64,000 bases of DNA, taken from the NCBI RefSeq assembly GCF_033115175.1, contig NC_084838.1, positions 37,923,468-37,987,467 of the forward strand. The letters run 5' to 3'. A program made the position numbers and the translations under genes. Shown in pieces: positions 23,030 through 34,030 of the stretch. Every line of letters begins with the position of its first letter. Position 1 is the first letter of the stretch. The notes under the pieces are model-generated. The model worked only from the letters and a program-made list of their open reading frames with translations, did no database searches and was not told the DNA's origin. Source of the stretch: Lepus europaeus (taxonomy: Eukaryota > Chordata > Mammalia > Lagomorpha > Leporidae).

Positions 23030-23470
23030 GCCCTCTCTGGGAAGTGCAATGGAGACCCTGTGCATCGCGGCAGAGCGCGCCGCCGGCCTTTGAAGCTCCT
23101 GGGCGTTTGGAGCTCGTACCACGGCTGCCTCTCCTTGACCCCGCGAACCCGCGTGTGCGGTCAAGGCCACGCCAGCTGGCCCAACAAGCACGTCCCAGAA
23201 CCCCAGTGTCCCAACACAACAGACACCTGTCTCTCACTCTCAGAACCGCTGGATACCGGCAGGCACCTCCCACGCGGCGGCCACCGGGTCCGTGGGCCTC
23301 AGGCCTGCAGAGCAGGGCAGCAGGTGGCGGGCCGCGCCCCGGGAGGCGGGGCAGCAGCGGCTTGCGTCACTTCCGCCCAGATCCTATTGGCCACAGCTCC
23401 GTCCTGCGGCCACACCCCCGCTGCCTGGGTGGCTGAGACACTCGGTCCTGCTGTGCGGTGAGGAGGAAGG
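23030..23470. promoter_or_regulatory. CpG-rich promoter-like block without a known gene
   Basis: CpG is frequent (GCATCGCGGCAGAGCGCGCC, CCCCGCGAACCCGCGTGTGC, GGGCCGCGCCCCGGGAGGCG), which is unusual in a mammalian intergenic region. GGGGCAGCAGCGGCTTGCGT leads into CACTTCCGCC (ETS-type CTTCCG at 23370-23375) and an inverted CCAAT (ATTGG) at 23386-23390, a typical promoter layout. No coding exon follows on either strand. It may start a non-coding transcript or be an enhancer. Confidence 0.45.
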
Positions 23471-24442
23471 GATCCAGGGGCACAGGTTAGCAGAGCTGTT
23501 CATTGGCGACCTCTGCGAATTCCGGAGGATCTCAGCCGCGGCTTCCCTCAGCTCGTGGCTGCCAGCTCTGAGGCAGCGAGGCCAGGACAGACTGGAGGAG
23601 AGGACGGGCGTGAGTCCCAGTTGCTCCTCTTCCAGCGCCCTGCTCCTCACCTTGAACTTCAGCTGACACCACACACGGAGAACAAGTTTCCTCCTGGCCT
23701 GGAAGAGATGAAGGAGTTCCATGGCTTGTCCTCAGCCGCCCGGCTCCTGGGCCACTCCGATCACCTGCCCTGCTTCTAAACACAGGCCTCTCGGATCTGA
23801 GCAGGGAGCAAGAACACCTGCTAGTGTTTGTCTCACCACCTGTCTCCCAGGCACTCGTGCTTAGTGGGAGTTTTGCTGTCGCCCCAGAATTGCACAGCCA
23901 AGGCCCAGACTTGAAGCATAAAGATGGTGCATTAACCCCCTGCAGTGCTGAGAGGTGACAGTTCAGAGACTTGACCTGACCGTCCGATGACACCCCCAAT
24001 GTCCCCACCGCAAATACAAGCGGGCTGAGCGAGGAGGAGGTGGTCAGCTCCAGGCTGCTGCAGGGGCAGGAAAGACACTAGTTTCTCCCCCACCTCCCGC
24101 CCCCCAGCCCCAGGCAGGCTGCTGCTCCCTCTCTGAGCCAGAGCACACTGGCTGTGGGAGACTCTCACCTCCCTGGGTGAGGCAGGGGGACAGCTGCCTT
24201 CACACAGCCCTGCTGGAACCCCCATCCCAAGCGCCTCACCCTGCAAGGAGACTCTGCAACCTGGAGCCTGTGCATTGCAATGTGGTCTTTGGTGAGGGCT
24301 GAGGGAAGGAGCCAAAGAAATAGGGCCACGCTCCCCACTGCCCGGGGGCTGTGTGCAGGAGTCGGAAGGACAGGCCTAGGGGATCAGCACAGACAGAAAA
24401 GGCAATCAAAGGTCCTCGTCAGTTGCCTTTGAGTATTAGAAA

Positions 24443-24757
24443 GGGCAGCTGGCATTGTGGCCGCCAGCTGTCACCCAGGCGTCCCATGTTGGAGCACTGG
24501 TTCAATTCCTGGCTGCTCCACTACTGATCCAGCTCCCTGCTAATGCAGCTGGAAAGCAAAGGACGATGGCCCGAGTACCTGGGCCCCTGCCACTCACAAG
24601 GGAGACCCAGATGGTGTTCCTGGCTCCTGGCTTCAGCCTGGTTCAGCCTTGACTGTTGCTGCCATTTGGGGAGTGAACCAGATGATGGAAGATCCATCTC
24701 TCTCGCTCTCGCTCTTATCACTCTACCTTTCGAATAAATAAAAATGTCTTTAAACAC
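24443..24757 (+). mobile_element. CSINE, forward, near full length
   Basis: GGGCAGCTGGCATTGTGGCC, CTGCTCCACTACTGATCCAG, GAGTACCTGGGCCCCTGCCA and TTTCGAATAAATAAAAATGT are recognisable in order. Confidence 0.88.
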
Positions 24758-25140
24758 AAAAGGGAAGCTACAAGGGCTGAATCTAAGCAGAGATCTGAAA
24801 ACAGCTACCCTTTCCCCACCACCAGGAAGCAGGGTGTTGGGTAGGAGAGGGGGCCACACGGTAAGGAGTGGCTGGCAGCCTCGAGGGGCTGAGGGCATCC
24901 ACGCCACAACCATGAGGGACCAGATTCAGTCACCAAGTAGTTGACATGGGAGAGGACCCCAAGGCTTCCGGGTGAGCTGCAGCCCCAGCTCACTCCTTGA
25001 CTCCCACCCTGCAGTGCTCCAAGGAGAGGACCAGCTAAGGGAGGCCTGCGCTCCTGAGACTGGGAGAGGGTAAACCAGTGCTGTTGTCAGCCACTGATTT
25101 TGTTGTGGTGACTTGTTATGCAGTGATTGAAAATTAATAT

Positions 25141-25450
25141 AGGGGCTGGCGCCGTGGTTCACTTGGTTAATCCTCTGTCTGTGGCACTGGCATCCCATAT
25201 GGACACCGGTTCTAGTCCCGGTTGCTCCTCTTCCAGTCCAGCTCTCTGCTGTAGCCCGGAAAGGCAGTGGAGGATGGCCCAGGTCCTTGGGACCTGCACC
25301 CGCATGGGAGACCAGGAGGAAGCACCTGGCTCCTGGCTTTGGATCAGCATGGCACACCGGCCGCAGTGGCCATTTGGGGGGTGAACCAATGGAAGGAAGA
25401 CCTTTCTCTCTGTCTCTCTCTAACTCTGCCTGTCAAATAAAAAAAAAGTG
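25141..25450 (+). mobile_element. CSINE, forward, CTGTCAAATAAAAA-tailed subfamily
   Basis: The head GGGGCTGGCGCCGTGGTTCA is followed by the 'tggttaatcctctg' variant and GGTTCTAGTCCCGGTTGCTC. GCATGGGAGACCAGGAGGAA and CTGCCTGTCAAATAAAAAAA close it. It belongs with the copies at 51.9 and 59.2 kb rather than the commoner type. Confidence 0.9.
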
Positions 25451-25744
25451 CATCCTTTGACCAGGAATTCCTTTTAAAAAGAAAGTTAATATAGATTTTC
25501 TACAGAAAGATCCAGCCTGTTCTGGGGAATGGCAGGAGGCAAGAGGGCAGGGAAGAGCCGGGGAGAGGCTCAGCTTTGAGTTATGTTTGGGACTGCAGTT
25601 TCAAAAGGAGTAAGATTGAGTGTTAAATACCAAAATGACCAGCAGTTCTGGAATGTGACCAAGAGCTCAGTACGGGTCCTGCTACCCCTCCAAAAACAGG
25701 GAAGAGAGAGTTCTACATAGCACAGCTGCACAGAGAGGGCTGGA

Positions 25745-25955
25745 GGGAAACATTAACCTCACGTCATGCTTATACCCCAGAGAGCTGTGACCCCCTCATG
25801 AGCCGATTTCACATGCATCATCTCACTGAATCCACGAGGCAAGTATAGCTGTTGCCGTCCTCACTTTTACACGGGCATGGGCCAAGCCCGGAGAGCTTGG
25901 TGGCCTCACCTGGGGTCACATAGCTGTCAGGCAGCATGCTTGACTTAAAGCAAGA
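25745..25955 (-). repeat. MIR SINE, reverse orientation
   Basis: 'catgcatcatctcactgaat', 'ccacgaggcaagtatagctg', 'ttttacacgggcatgggcca' and 'ctggggtcacatagctgtca' follow the reverse MIR consensus well. Confidence 0.75.
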
Positions 25956-26960
25956 CCATAGGCCCCCAGGGTGGAGGTTCCTGAACAAGACTATACCACA
26001 ATGCATGCTCTGCTCATGAGCTCTCAGCACCCCAGCCCTGCAGCGTGTGCTACAAGCTTGGTGGAGAAGCCAAGAGGGTTTCTTGTCCTCCATAGGGAAA
26101 GCATCTGCTGGTGATTCCTCCAGCAGCGTTCCCAGGGCCCCTCCTCCTGTTGTGTCTCATCTTGGCACTTCTGGATGCACTGGAAAATCGAATCCAGGAA
26201 AAAACAAAACACCAGCAAAGATCATGAATCAACCGGGCTGACTTGGAACTGCTGGTGGGCTCTGCGTTCTGAAATGATTGCTGCTTGATTGCAATTGCCA
26301 GGAGCGCTCCTTGGTCTCTGCCTCGTGCCAAGATGGGGCCATGGGTGGAGGGGCACCCTCTTCGGTGGATGGGGAGGCAAATCCAGGGCAGGACAGCAAT
26401 TACAAGAGGGGGCTCTGCTGGGTGCTGAGGGGCAGGCCCTCTAGGAGCGCTTGGGCAGAGGCTGTGCCGACGATGCGCGCCTGGTGAGCTCTCCAGGCCA
26501 TCCTGAGGGCACTCTGCACCTGCGCCGGATGGAGAAATGCATCCAGAGAGGTTGGCACGGTTGTCGTTTTTCTCATTCTCCACAGATAAAGCTGTCTGAG
26601 GATGTCACCGGGGTGCCAAGCACAAGCTGAATGTCCCTGTGGCCGCATAAAGGGCTCATCCGATGGAGACTGCACTGGGGGACCGGACAGGATAAGCTGG
26701 AATGTCATTTTTTAAAGTGTTTGAAAAAAGCTAACACAAAAAAGCAGAACGTGAGTCTCCATCCCCCCTACAGTTTGTCTCTGTGCCCTTATGATTAAGG
26801 CATACGTTATACAAGCATACATGTAGGCAGACTGTACAGACTTATACATACACCGCTTCACTTATAATATTTTCAACCATAGAACCCAGTTTCTCAGTAA
26901 AATTTCCTTTTGAAAACAAGTCTATTTTTTCCTTGGTAAATAGGAATATTTTCAACCCCA
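25955..26960. other. Unique intergenic stretch, nothing assigned
   Basis: Past the MIR there is no CSINE, no exon-like frame and no simple repeat. The longest open frame (177 codons, reverse, ending at 26050) shows no domain. Confidence 0.5.
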
Positions 26961-26974
26961 TGTGTAGTAGTTAG

Positions 26975-27435
26975 AACTGGATGAACTATGAATGAAAGAT
27001 CCAGAATAATAGTGGCTGAAACAAGACAGAATTTTCTCTCACACATGGGGTCCGGAGGCCAGTGACCCATGGCTGAAATGGCACCTCAGCTGCGAAAGCC
27101 TGCAGGGGCCAGACTGTCTTCTGTGGGCTTTTGAGGCTGTGTTCCTCAGCTCCAAGGTCCGAGAGGGAGCAATAGGATCTCAAGCAGCCAGAGAGGCAAA
27201 GGTAAGAGAACCAGCTGTCTATTGAGTGAGGTTCCAGAGACTGGCAGCTGCATTTATCCCATTTCTGCATTTATCCCATGGACTCGAACAGAAGTACATG
27301 GCCACACATAGCTGCAAGAGAGGCTGGGGTGTGATCTCAATTCTGAGAGCGCTACTTGTCTGGGTATGAACTCTATCGTGTTGGGAAGGGGAGAGAGGTG
27401 GATACTGGAACACACCTAGATGCTTCTGCCACATC
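26975..27435. repeat. Old interspersed repeat, family not assigned
   Basis: AATAATAGTGGCTGAAACAA, GACAGAATTTTCTCTCACAC, 'catggccacacatagctgca', 'agagaggctggggtgtgatc' and 'ggatactggaacacac' match, in order, a repeat common across mammals ('aataacagtggcttaaacaa ... atggccacacctagctgcaa ... ggatattggggg'). I do not trust myself to name the family. Confidence 0.55.
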
Positions 27436-27499
27436 TGCATTGCCCGTGGGTTCAGAGTAGAGACCCATTTCTTCACTTATTCAACCAATTGCTGTTGCA

Positions 27500-28780
27500 T
27501 AAATGTTTGCTGAATGGAGGGAAGATGGGAGCTAGGAGGGACTTGTGTGGGGATGGTAGAGGACCCAGATGTGTTTCACAATGATGTCTAGATAAGAATA
27601 AGCCAAAATATATTATTTGGACTTCAAATGGCTTTGGGGACATTCTTTAGGAAATCCACTAAAAACATTGAGCTTTGGACATTTTATCATGATAAACAAC
27701 AAACTGGCTTAGAGAAAGAAAAAACAAATGTGGAGATAGTTATTTCTCTGAATGGAATATAGCAACACTATGTAATTCTCTAAGGACTAGGATTAACAGG
27801 GTTTAGTTAATATTTGATAGCTATTGGGGCCATTTCTCATGAGGAATAAGTTAAGCCCATTGGAATTAAAGCACCAGAAGGGCTCCCAGGCTAAGTGGAG
27901 ATTTGAATCAGACTAGGTGGGTGGGCATGAGTTGGGGGATTTGGAGGAATAGGAGACACAGCTCAGGAGCAGGTGCAGATTAAGGCTGCTTGAGGACTCT
28001 CTAGTAGTGGAACCTAAGCTTAACTGGAGAAGGTTTTAAAGGGGGGTACAAATAGTACTAGGTACTATTTGGCTGATCACAGCCCTGGCAGGCCAGAATT
28101 CAGGGCTGCGGAGGCCAGCTCAACCTGCTGTCCGTGGTCCTGAAAGCATCATCCCCGCCCAGCCCTGCCAACAGATGTTTCTCCATTTGCCAGGATGCTA
28201 AGGTTTCTATCTGACTTCCCTGGCAATTCTGAGCCTGGTGAGGGTTTTAATTTTCTATCTTGATGAAAAATGTGTGGTTTATACACTGTCGCAGAACAAA
28301 TAGAATTGGGATTTATGTTTCACAACTTGTGTGGTTTGTTTAGATTCTGTCCATATGTCTTTGACAGTCCTGTCACAGTTCCGACAGTTACAATTTTTTT
28401 TTCTTTCTGGGAAGTTGGGGAGAGTCAGAGAACACATTTTCTCCTCTTCCACTAGGTCTTGCTTAGAAGCTTCTGTAATATTGAATATGCATCTATGTGC
28501 ATCTCCTGCTGAACAATATTTGAGTGTGTGTGTCCAGATGTGGGGTAATATGTTTGTGTATTGTATACTGGGCTGAAGTTCTGGACACATACCTGTTAAG
28601 GATAGTCCTATATATTTGAAAATGGGTTTGTGATTAGGCAGTGGTGGGGTATGTGTGTATATCTATGATAGAAACATTAACCAATTGGATGTTAGTCCAG
28701 TTCCAATGTCATTAATAACCAAGCCTTTTTCTCCTCAACATCCTGCACAGATGTGTGTTGGACCTGACAGCAGTTGGGAG
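27500..28780. other. SINE-free AT-rich unique region
   Basis: No CSINE, L1 or MIR body is recognisable across almost 1.3 kb of fairly AT-rich sequence. Frames are short. It is continuous with the candidate conserved element that follows. Confidence 0.45.
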
Positions 28781-29340
28781 GGTTAAATTGTTTTCCCTGC
28801 CCTAACTATTGTGTGTTTTGATTTCACATGTGTGTTTGCAATTGCAGCGCTTTGATTATATAGGTGAAGAAAATGTCTCACTCTCAATTATTAATCGAGG
28901 TACCTTCTGTCACTATGCAGTGCAGGCTTCATCCAAAGTGCTGTTAAACATGACATCAATCCCAATCGTTTGACTAATTCCTTTTTCATTATTACAGCAG
29001 ATTTACAACTTTGGAGTCAGGGTGTTGGGCACATTTTTTTTTCCTCACTAGAAAATTCATCTGTATCCTAGAATCAGCTTGTAGCTCAATGTAAATTCAG
29101 TGTAGAATTTAGTCAGTTATTAAGTGGATTTAAGTGGCTGAACCCTGGTGTAATCTGACCAGCAATGCATGAAGGAAAGAGTTGGAGGTGTAAAAAATGT
29201 CAAATAGCTTTCTCAGATGCATTAAACTATTAATAAAGATAAAACGATCTTTATGTTTGGGGTTTAGAACATCTCTTTTATGATAGCAAGAAGCCACTTT
29301 GATTCACGACTCGTTGGTTTCAAGGTCTGGTGTCATTATT
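28780..29340. promoter_or_regulatory. Candidate conserved non-coding element, SINE-free
   Basis: AT-rich unique sequence has many transcription-factor-like words, for example CTCTCAATTATTAATCGAGG, CAATCGTTTGACTAATTCCT and ATTACAGCAGATTTACAACT. It lies in the largest CSINE-free gap of the window (25.45-33.74 kb). Conservation is inferred and not shown. Confidence 0.3.
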
Positions 29341-29969
29341 CAGGAGGTGTCAGGAAAAGCAAAGACAAGCTCCTCACAGGGGGAGGCGAAAGAAGCAGCT
29401 CAGAGTTGGGGACGGCTCAGCCCGGGCAGGGAGACGTGACAGGGAGGGATGACGGCTGAGAACCTGGCCCACTCCCTGGGAGTCTGCTCTAGAGACTCCT
29501 CCATTTGGTCCTGGGATCGTTTCTCCTGGGGGTGCCTGTGGCCCCCCTGTAGAGGGTCTGGCCTGAGGCACCACAGGGCCAGGCTGGGTTCTCTTCATTT
29601 GTCCTCTCCTGCTACCATTTCCTGCACTGTGTTCCATCCTGGATCCCAGGAGGTCAATCTCTGTGGACCACATCACCCAGACCCCCTGGCCCTCTGCCTT
29701 CTGATTAGATGGAGCAAACCAATGGGTGGCACCAGCAGGAGACCAAGGAAGAGGAGCGAAATGTCCAGGGACTTATCCCCCTGCTCTCCTTGTCTTCCCG
29801 GGTTGCTTCCGCCTAGAACTCTCCCAAGGCTCCTGGTCTTTGTCAAGGTCCTGGTGACTCATTCCCTCCCTCCCTTTGTCCTTGGGCCTAGGATGGAAGT
29901 GGCTCCCCCCTGAGGCTGCCCCAGCCCTGCCTGCTCACTGCTCGGCCAGTGGTCTTCCCAGCGAAACTA

Positions 29970-30007
29970 TTAAAAAAAAAAAAAAAAAAAGCCAAACCAA
30001 ATTTATT
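29970..30007 (-). terminator. Possible reverse-strand polyadenylation signal
   Basis: On the reverse strand the sequence reads AATAAATTTGGTTTGGC followed by a T-run of about 18. AATAAA with GU- and U-rich sequence downstream is the arrangement of a mammalian 3' end. No exon is identified upstream on that strand, so this could be accidental or the T-run may be a retroposon A-tail. Confidence 0.2.
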
Positions 30008-30394
30008 CAGAGAAAATAAAATTAACAGAGGTGAGTGATCAACTGCCAGCATGCACATGACAGAACACGTGGCAGAAGGCCCCACCCTCTATATTTTAGG
30101 AGGGCTAAGGATGGGGGTGGGGGTAGGGGTAGCAGGCAGAGGTGAATTCCTGGAACTGGGCGGGGCCTTGGGAACCTGGAAACAGCGAAACTCTTGAAGG
30201 GACTCTGGACGGTGCAGTAGAGCCTTTCCCGTGGGAATCAGATCCTGCTCGTCCCAGGAGCTGGCATGGGGCTGGGGAAGGCGGAGCCTGCAGGACGGGG
30301 TGAGGGGAGCCAGGAAGGAGGAGCCTGGCCGTAATGGAGCGGTTATGAGGAATACTGGGGCTTGGCTGCCTCTCACCTGAGGCTTCCCAGGCAC

Positions 30395-30725
30395 CTCACT
30401 CCCTGTGCTTTGTCTAATCGCTCAGCAAACATGGAAGAATTGGATGGGTCACTTCCAGGGCCCAGGTTCTGTGCCAGGCAGGCCCTGCGCTCGTGGAGTT
30501 TCTGGTGCAGCAGTGAACAAACCCACGGTCCTAGGATCCTATGCATTAAGTGCTGTCAGAAGGCAGCTCGGGGCTCTGAAAGCACGGAGGAGCGAAGCCT
30601 CTGGGCAGAGGGGCTGGGAGGAAAGGTTTCCTGGAGAAAGGAACATCCAAGCCAAGAATCCAAAGGGTGAGAAAGAGGCAGGACGTGTTCGTGGCAGAGG
30701 GGACAGCAGGCACAGAAGGCAGATA
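30395..30725 (-). repeat. L2 LINE fragment, reverse orientation
   Basis: 'cgctcagcaaacatggaaga', 'gttctgtgccaggcaggccc', 'gcgctcgtggagtttctggt', 'gcagcagtgaacaaaccc' and 'aaggtttcctggagaaagga' follow the reverse L2 3' end. Confidence 0.65.
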
Positions 30726-31324
30726 GGAGCGCCGGGGCGTCTGACAGCTGCCAGGGGTGCAGGGAGCTTGCACACACAAGGGTGTAGGGGGTGCGGCGTG
30801 CGGATCTGCAGTTCTCTGCCCCCGCCCCAGCCCTGCTAAGGGTTCTGCCTGCACCCTGGGGGCCAGGTTTACATTTGCACAAGAGCCCTGGGTCCACACT
30901 GCACAGAACAGAAATAGGCAAGAGGCTGGGTGACTCCAGAGGTCAGAGGAACTGGGGTGAGCCAGCTCTTGGCAGGGGAGGGGAAGCAGTGGACCCACTC
31001 TAATCTGAGCCCCCCACCCCTACTTCCCAGATGGGGGCACCAGGCCCAGAGAGGGCAGATCCTGCTTAGGGAGAAACCTAGGATTCAGGTGCGGAAATCC
31101 AGGTGGAAGGAACAACCTGGTCTGGAAGCCCCCTCCTCCCAGGAGGTGCTGCGGAGTTGGGGGCGGGGCGCGTCTGAGGCCCCGCCCACCGCCAAGGCCC
31201 CTGAAGGGCTGGGGTCAGTCGTTGGGTCAGAGAGACCCCTCCCTGGCAGGACCGGACCCTCACCTGCGTGTACCCTGGACACCTCCGCCTGGCCCCCGGG
31301 CCGGGCACAGGTGACTGGCGCTTC

Positions 31325-31560
31325 CCACCGAAATCATGCGAATATTAAGCTAATCAAAAGCCCGCCTGGGCAGGGCTGCGGCCGGGAAGGCGGCCCTAAC
31401 GAGCTGCGTGTCACTCCCTCCACCCCGCGCGTCTTGCGCTGTCCCATTTGTCTGGCTGTAATCTACATTTCAAATGATTACATGGGAAGCTGAAGTGGTA
31501 GTGACAAGGATAAACGAAGCTTGTTAAACTAATAGCTGCACTAATGCCCAAATATGTGAA
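31325..31560. promoter_or_regulatory. Candidate conserved element on the left edge of a CpG island
   Basis: A CpG-poor, AT-rich unique stretch includes ATGCGAATATTAAGCTAATC, CATTTCAAATGATTACATGG and GCACTAATGCCCAAATATGT. It sits between GC-rich sequence on both sides and has homeodomain-like TAAT and ATTA words throughout. The local composition switch resembles deeply conserved developmental enhancers. Inference only. Confidence 0.35.
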
Positions 31561-32200
31561 CTTCCCGACGCAGGCCGCATCCCAGCCTGGCGGAGCTGTC
31601 AGCCCGGCTCCCCCGGGCTCCGCCGCCAGCCGCGGCCACATGATGAATGGCCCTGTCGACCAAACTCATCCGGGGCCCAATTAAACAGGCAGAAATGAAC
31701 TGGAGCCGTCAGGCAGCCGGGGAGGGGGGAGGCTGAGCCAGACACGGAGCGGCGGGGGGGAGGGGTGCGGGCGGGAGAGCCGGAGACGCGGGGAGACGGC
31801 GCTGGCGGTGCGGGGCCCAGGCGGCCAGCGGCCCGGAGCGGCAGGGGGCGCCCCCGGCAGGGGCCGGGGCGCCGGAGGGCAGGGCCGGGGGCCGCCGCGG
31901 GGGGCAGAGGGCGAGGGGAGAAGACGCGTCCCCTGGCAAGCCGTGGCAGCTCGGCGGCGGCGGGGAAGTCGTTCTGTCAGAAAATGGTCATTTAATGGTT
32001 TGCCGAGCCCGCGACAGATATGTCATCGGAGGCGGCTCGCGGCGGTCCCAGGGCGTTTCATTTATTAATTACCAGCTTCCAGCCGGCTCCCCGCGTCCCC
32101 TGCCTCGTGCCCGTCAGCAGCTCGGGCCCCCTGGCTGCAGGCCGCCCGCCCCGCCCCCACACCGCTGCTGGACACCTCGCCTCGGCCCATTTTCCGGAGG
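31560..32200. promoter_or_regulatory. Intergenic CpG island
   Basis: CpG dinucleotides are very dense (GAGACGCGGGGAGACGGCGC, GGGGCCGCCGCGGGGGGCAG style runs, AGCTCGGCGGCGGCGGGGAA). Two AT-rich blocks are embedded: CCAATTAAACAGGCAGAAAT near 31677 and CATTTATTAATTACCAGCTT near 32059. No recognisable exon starts here on either strand. As an orphan island about 14 kb beyond the PAX5 end it could be a non-coding RNA promoter or an enhancer. Confidence 0.6.
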
Positions 32201-33539
32201 AGGTGGCCCAAGGTCAAAGCCAAGGCCTGCAGGACCGCGGGCTGGACCTGGAAGACAGGGGTGGGGAACCCAGGCCCGCCGTCACCCCGGGACCCCCACT
32301 CTGCCTTTCTTCAATGCACATGACATTCTCGGGGTCCCCTCAGGTGGCCCCTGGCACAAGGAAGGTTTCCCCAGGTGCACTTGGTCAACCAGCAGCAGAG
32401 GACCCTGGAGCCAGCCCTGCCACCTGGGGGCTCACACCCACCCGTCAAGCTGGCCTGGAGCTGTCATTGTGGGGGACTCGCCGTGTCCCGAGAGTCAGGG
32501 CCTACCTCTGCTACCTCTGGCCAGTCCAGATGCCCCCGCCAGTCCCTCCCATGGTCCTACAGACCCCGCAGGACTATGCAATCGGGAGCCCCACCCCCGA
32601 CAGGAGTCAGTCTGATTCTTTCCCTCAGGTACCCAGGGTGGAGCCTGCACAGATCTGGCGCCCTGGTCTGAACCTTCTGCCTGAACTCTCCGGGTGGGGC
32701 CACAGGCCCCTCACCTGCCCCAAATGCCCGGATGAGCCTACCTGGGGGCACCCCTGCGAGATACCAGCTGGGGACCTGGGCGGTACAGAAGAGCCCCGAC
32801 TCCCAGGGGACAGGGCGACGCTCCTGCACCTGTGCTGAGTGACAGCCCCGGTCCTCTGACTTGCGCTTTAACCCATACCTAGCAGGTCACCCACCAGAGC
32901 TGCTCAGCGACCGCTCGGTCTCCCGCCTGCCCAGCCCCCATCTCCCACAGTGCCAGGGTCCGTCATCTCTCTTTGGCTTGCACCCTACTCACCTGGTGGG
33001 GCTCCCAGGCCAGTGTGGCCCCACCCCCTCCCCTACACTGCAGCCTGGGACCCTTCTGAAGGGGGCTGAGCTTGGCAGACTGCAGGTCAGCCCGGGAGCC
33101 CAGCCTGTTTTCCTCCTGCTCCTGCCACTTGCTCAATACTCCAGCCCTCCGGAGCTCTTAGTTCCCTGAGTCTCTGAACAAGGGCTCCCTCTCCCCGGCC
33201 CCTCCCTCCCACTGGCTGGGATTCTCTTCTCTGCACAGGGCCCTGTAGGGAGAGGTCCCAGGCCTGGGACCACCGGGAGCCACCACTGCAGGATGAAATC
33301 ACCCAGGATCTGCGAGCCCAGGCTCCCCGGGACTCTGTGCACCCCGGCTGGCAAATGTCCTGTTTGTGGACCAGGCCAGGAGCGTCCAGATGCTGTTTCA
33401 GCTCGTTCCAAGTCCTGTGCTCTGGACTCACAGCAGAACTCCGCTGCTTGTGTGAAGCCGCCAGTGCCTGCGGGGGGCGCTGGACTTCTCCTGCAGAGTT
33501 TTGTAGAGAGAGCTGATGGTTCCGGCGTGGGCACCTGCC

Positions 33540-33690
33540 CATGAGCCCTTCTAGCCGACACCACCCCTCTCACTGTAGAGATCCAAACTGAGGCCCTGAG
33601 AGAGGACAGGACTCATCCGAGACCACAGCATGAGCCAGAGGCAGGCCCGGAGCCAGGCCGCAGGTCACCTGACTTCCCACCAGGGCTCTC
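33540..33690 (-). repeat. MIR fragment, reverse orientation
   Basis: GTAGAGATCCAAACTGAGGC, 'cctgagagaggacaggactc' and 'gagccagaggcaggcccgga' match the reverse MIR middle and end. Confidence 0.5.
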
Positions 33691-33740
33691 CCCACAATGC
33701 AGCACAGCCACTGGCCCCTTGGCATTAAAACCTCCTGGAG

Positions 33741-34030
33741 GGGGCCAGCGCTGTGGTACAGTGGGTTAAAGCCCTGGCCTGAAGCACCAGCATTCCATAT
33801 GGGCGCCAGTTCCAGTCCTGGCTGCTCCTCTTCTGATCCAGCTCTCTGCTAGGGCCTGGGGCCCATGCACCCATGTGGGAGACCCGGAGGAGGCTCCTGG
33901 CTCTGGATCAGCGCAGCTCCAGCCTTTGCAGCCATCTGGGGAGTGAACCAGAGGATGGAAGACCTTTCTGTTTCTACCTCTTTCTGTAACTCTTTCAAAT
34001 AAATAAAATAAATCTTAAAAAAAAAAACAA
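33741..34030 (+). mobile_element. CSINE, forward, near full length
   Basis: GGGGCCAGCGCTGTGGTACA, CATTCCATATGGGCGCCAGT, GGGGAGTGAACCAGAGGATG and TTTCAAATAAATAAAATAAA with an A-run define it. Flanks AACCTCCTGGAG and AACTCCTTCATGGAG may be a decayed target-site duplication. Part of the 'gaaagcagtagaagatgg' segment is deleted. Confidence 0.92.

Noticed and set aside
29970..29990. A-run as the tail of a processed pseudogene
   Set aside because: No AATAAA precedes it on the forward strand, no recognisable coding sequence lies upstream and no target-site duplication is evident.
32020..32838. 272-codon forward frame starting in the CpG island
   Set aside because: The position beside a CpG island was tempting, but the sequence is Pro/Gly/Ser/Leu-rich without a domain and overlaps an equally open 206-codon frame in another phase, which points to compositional openness.
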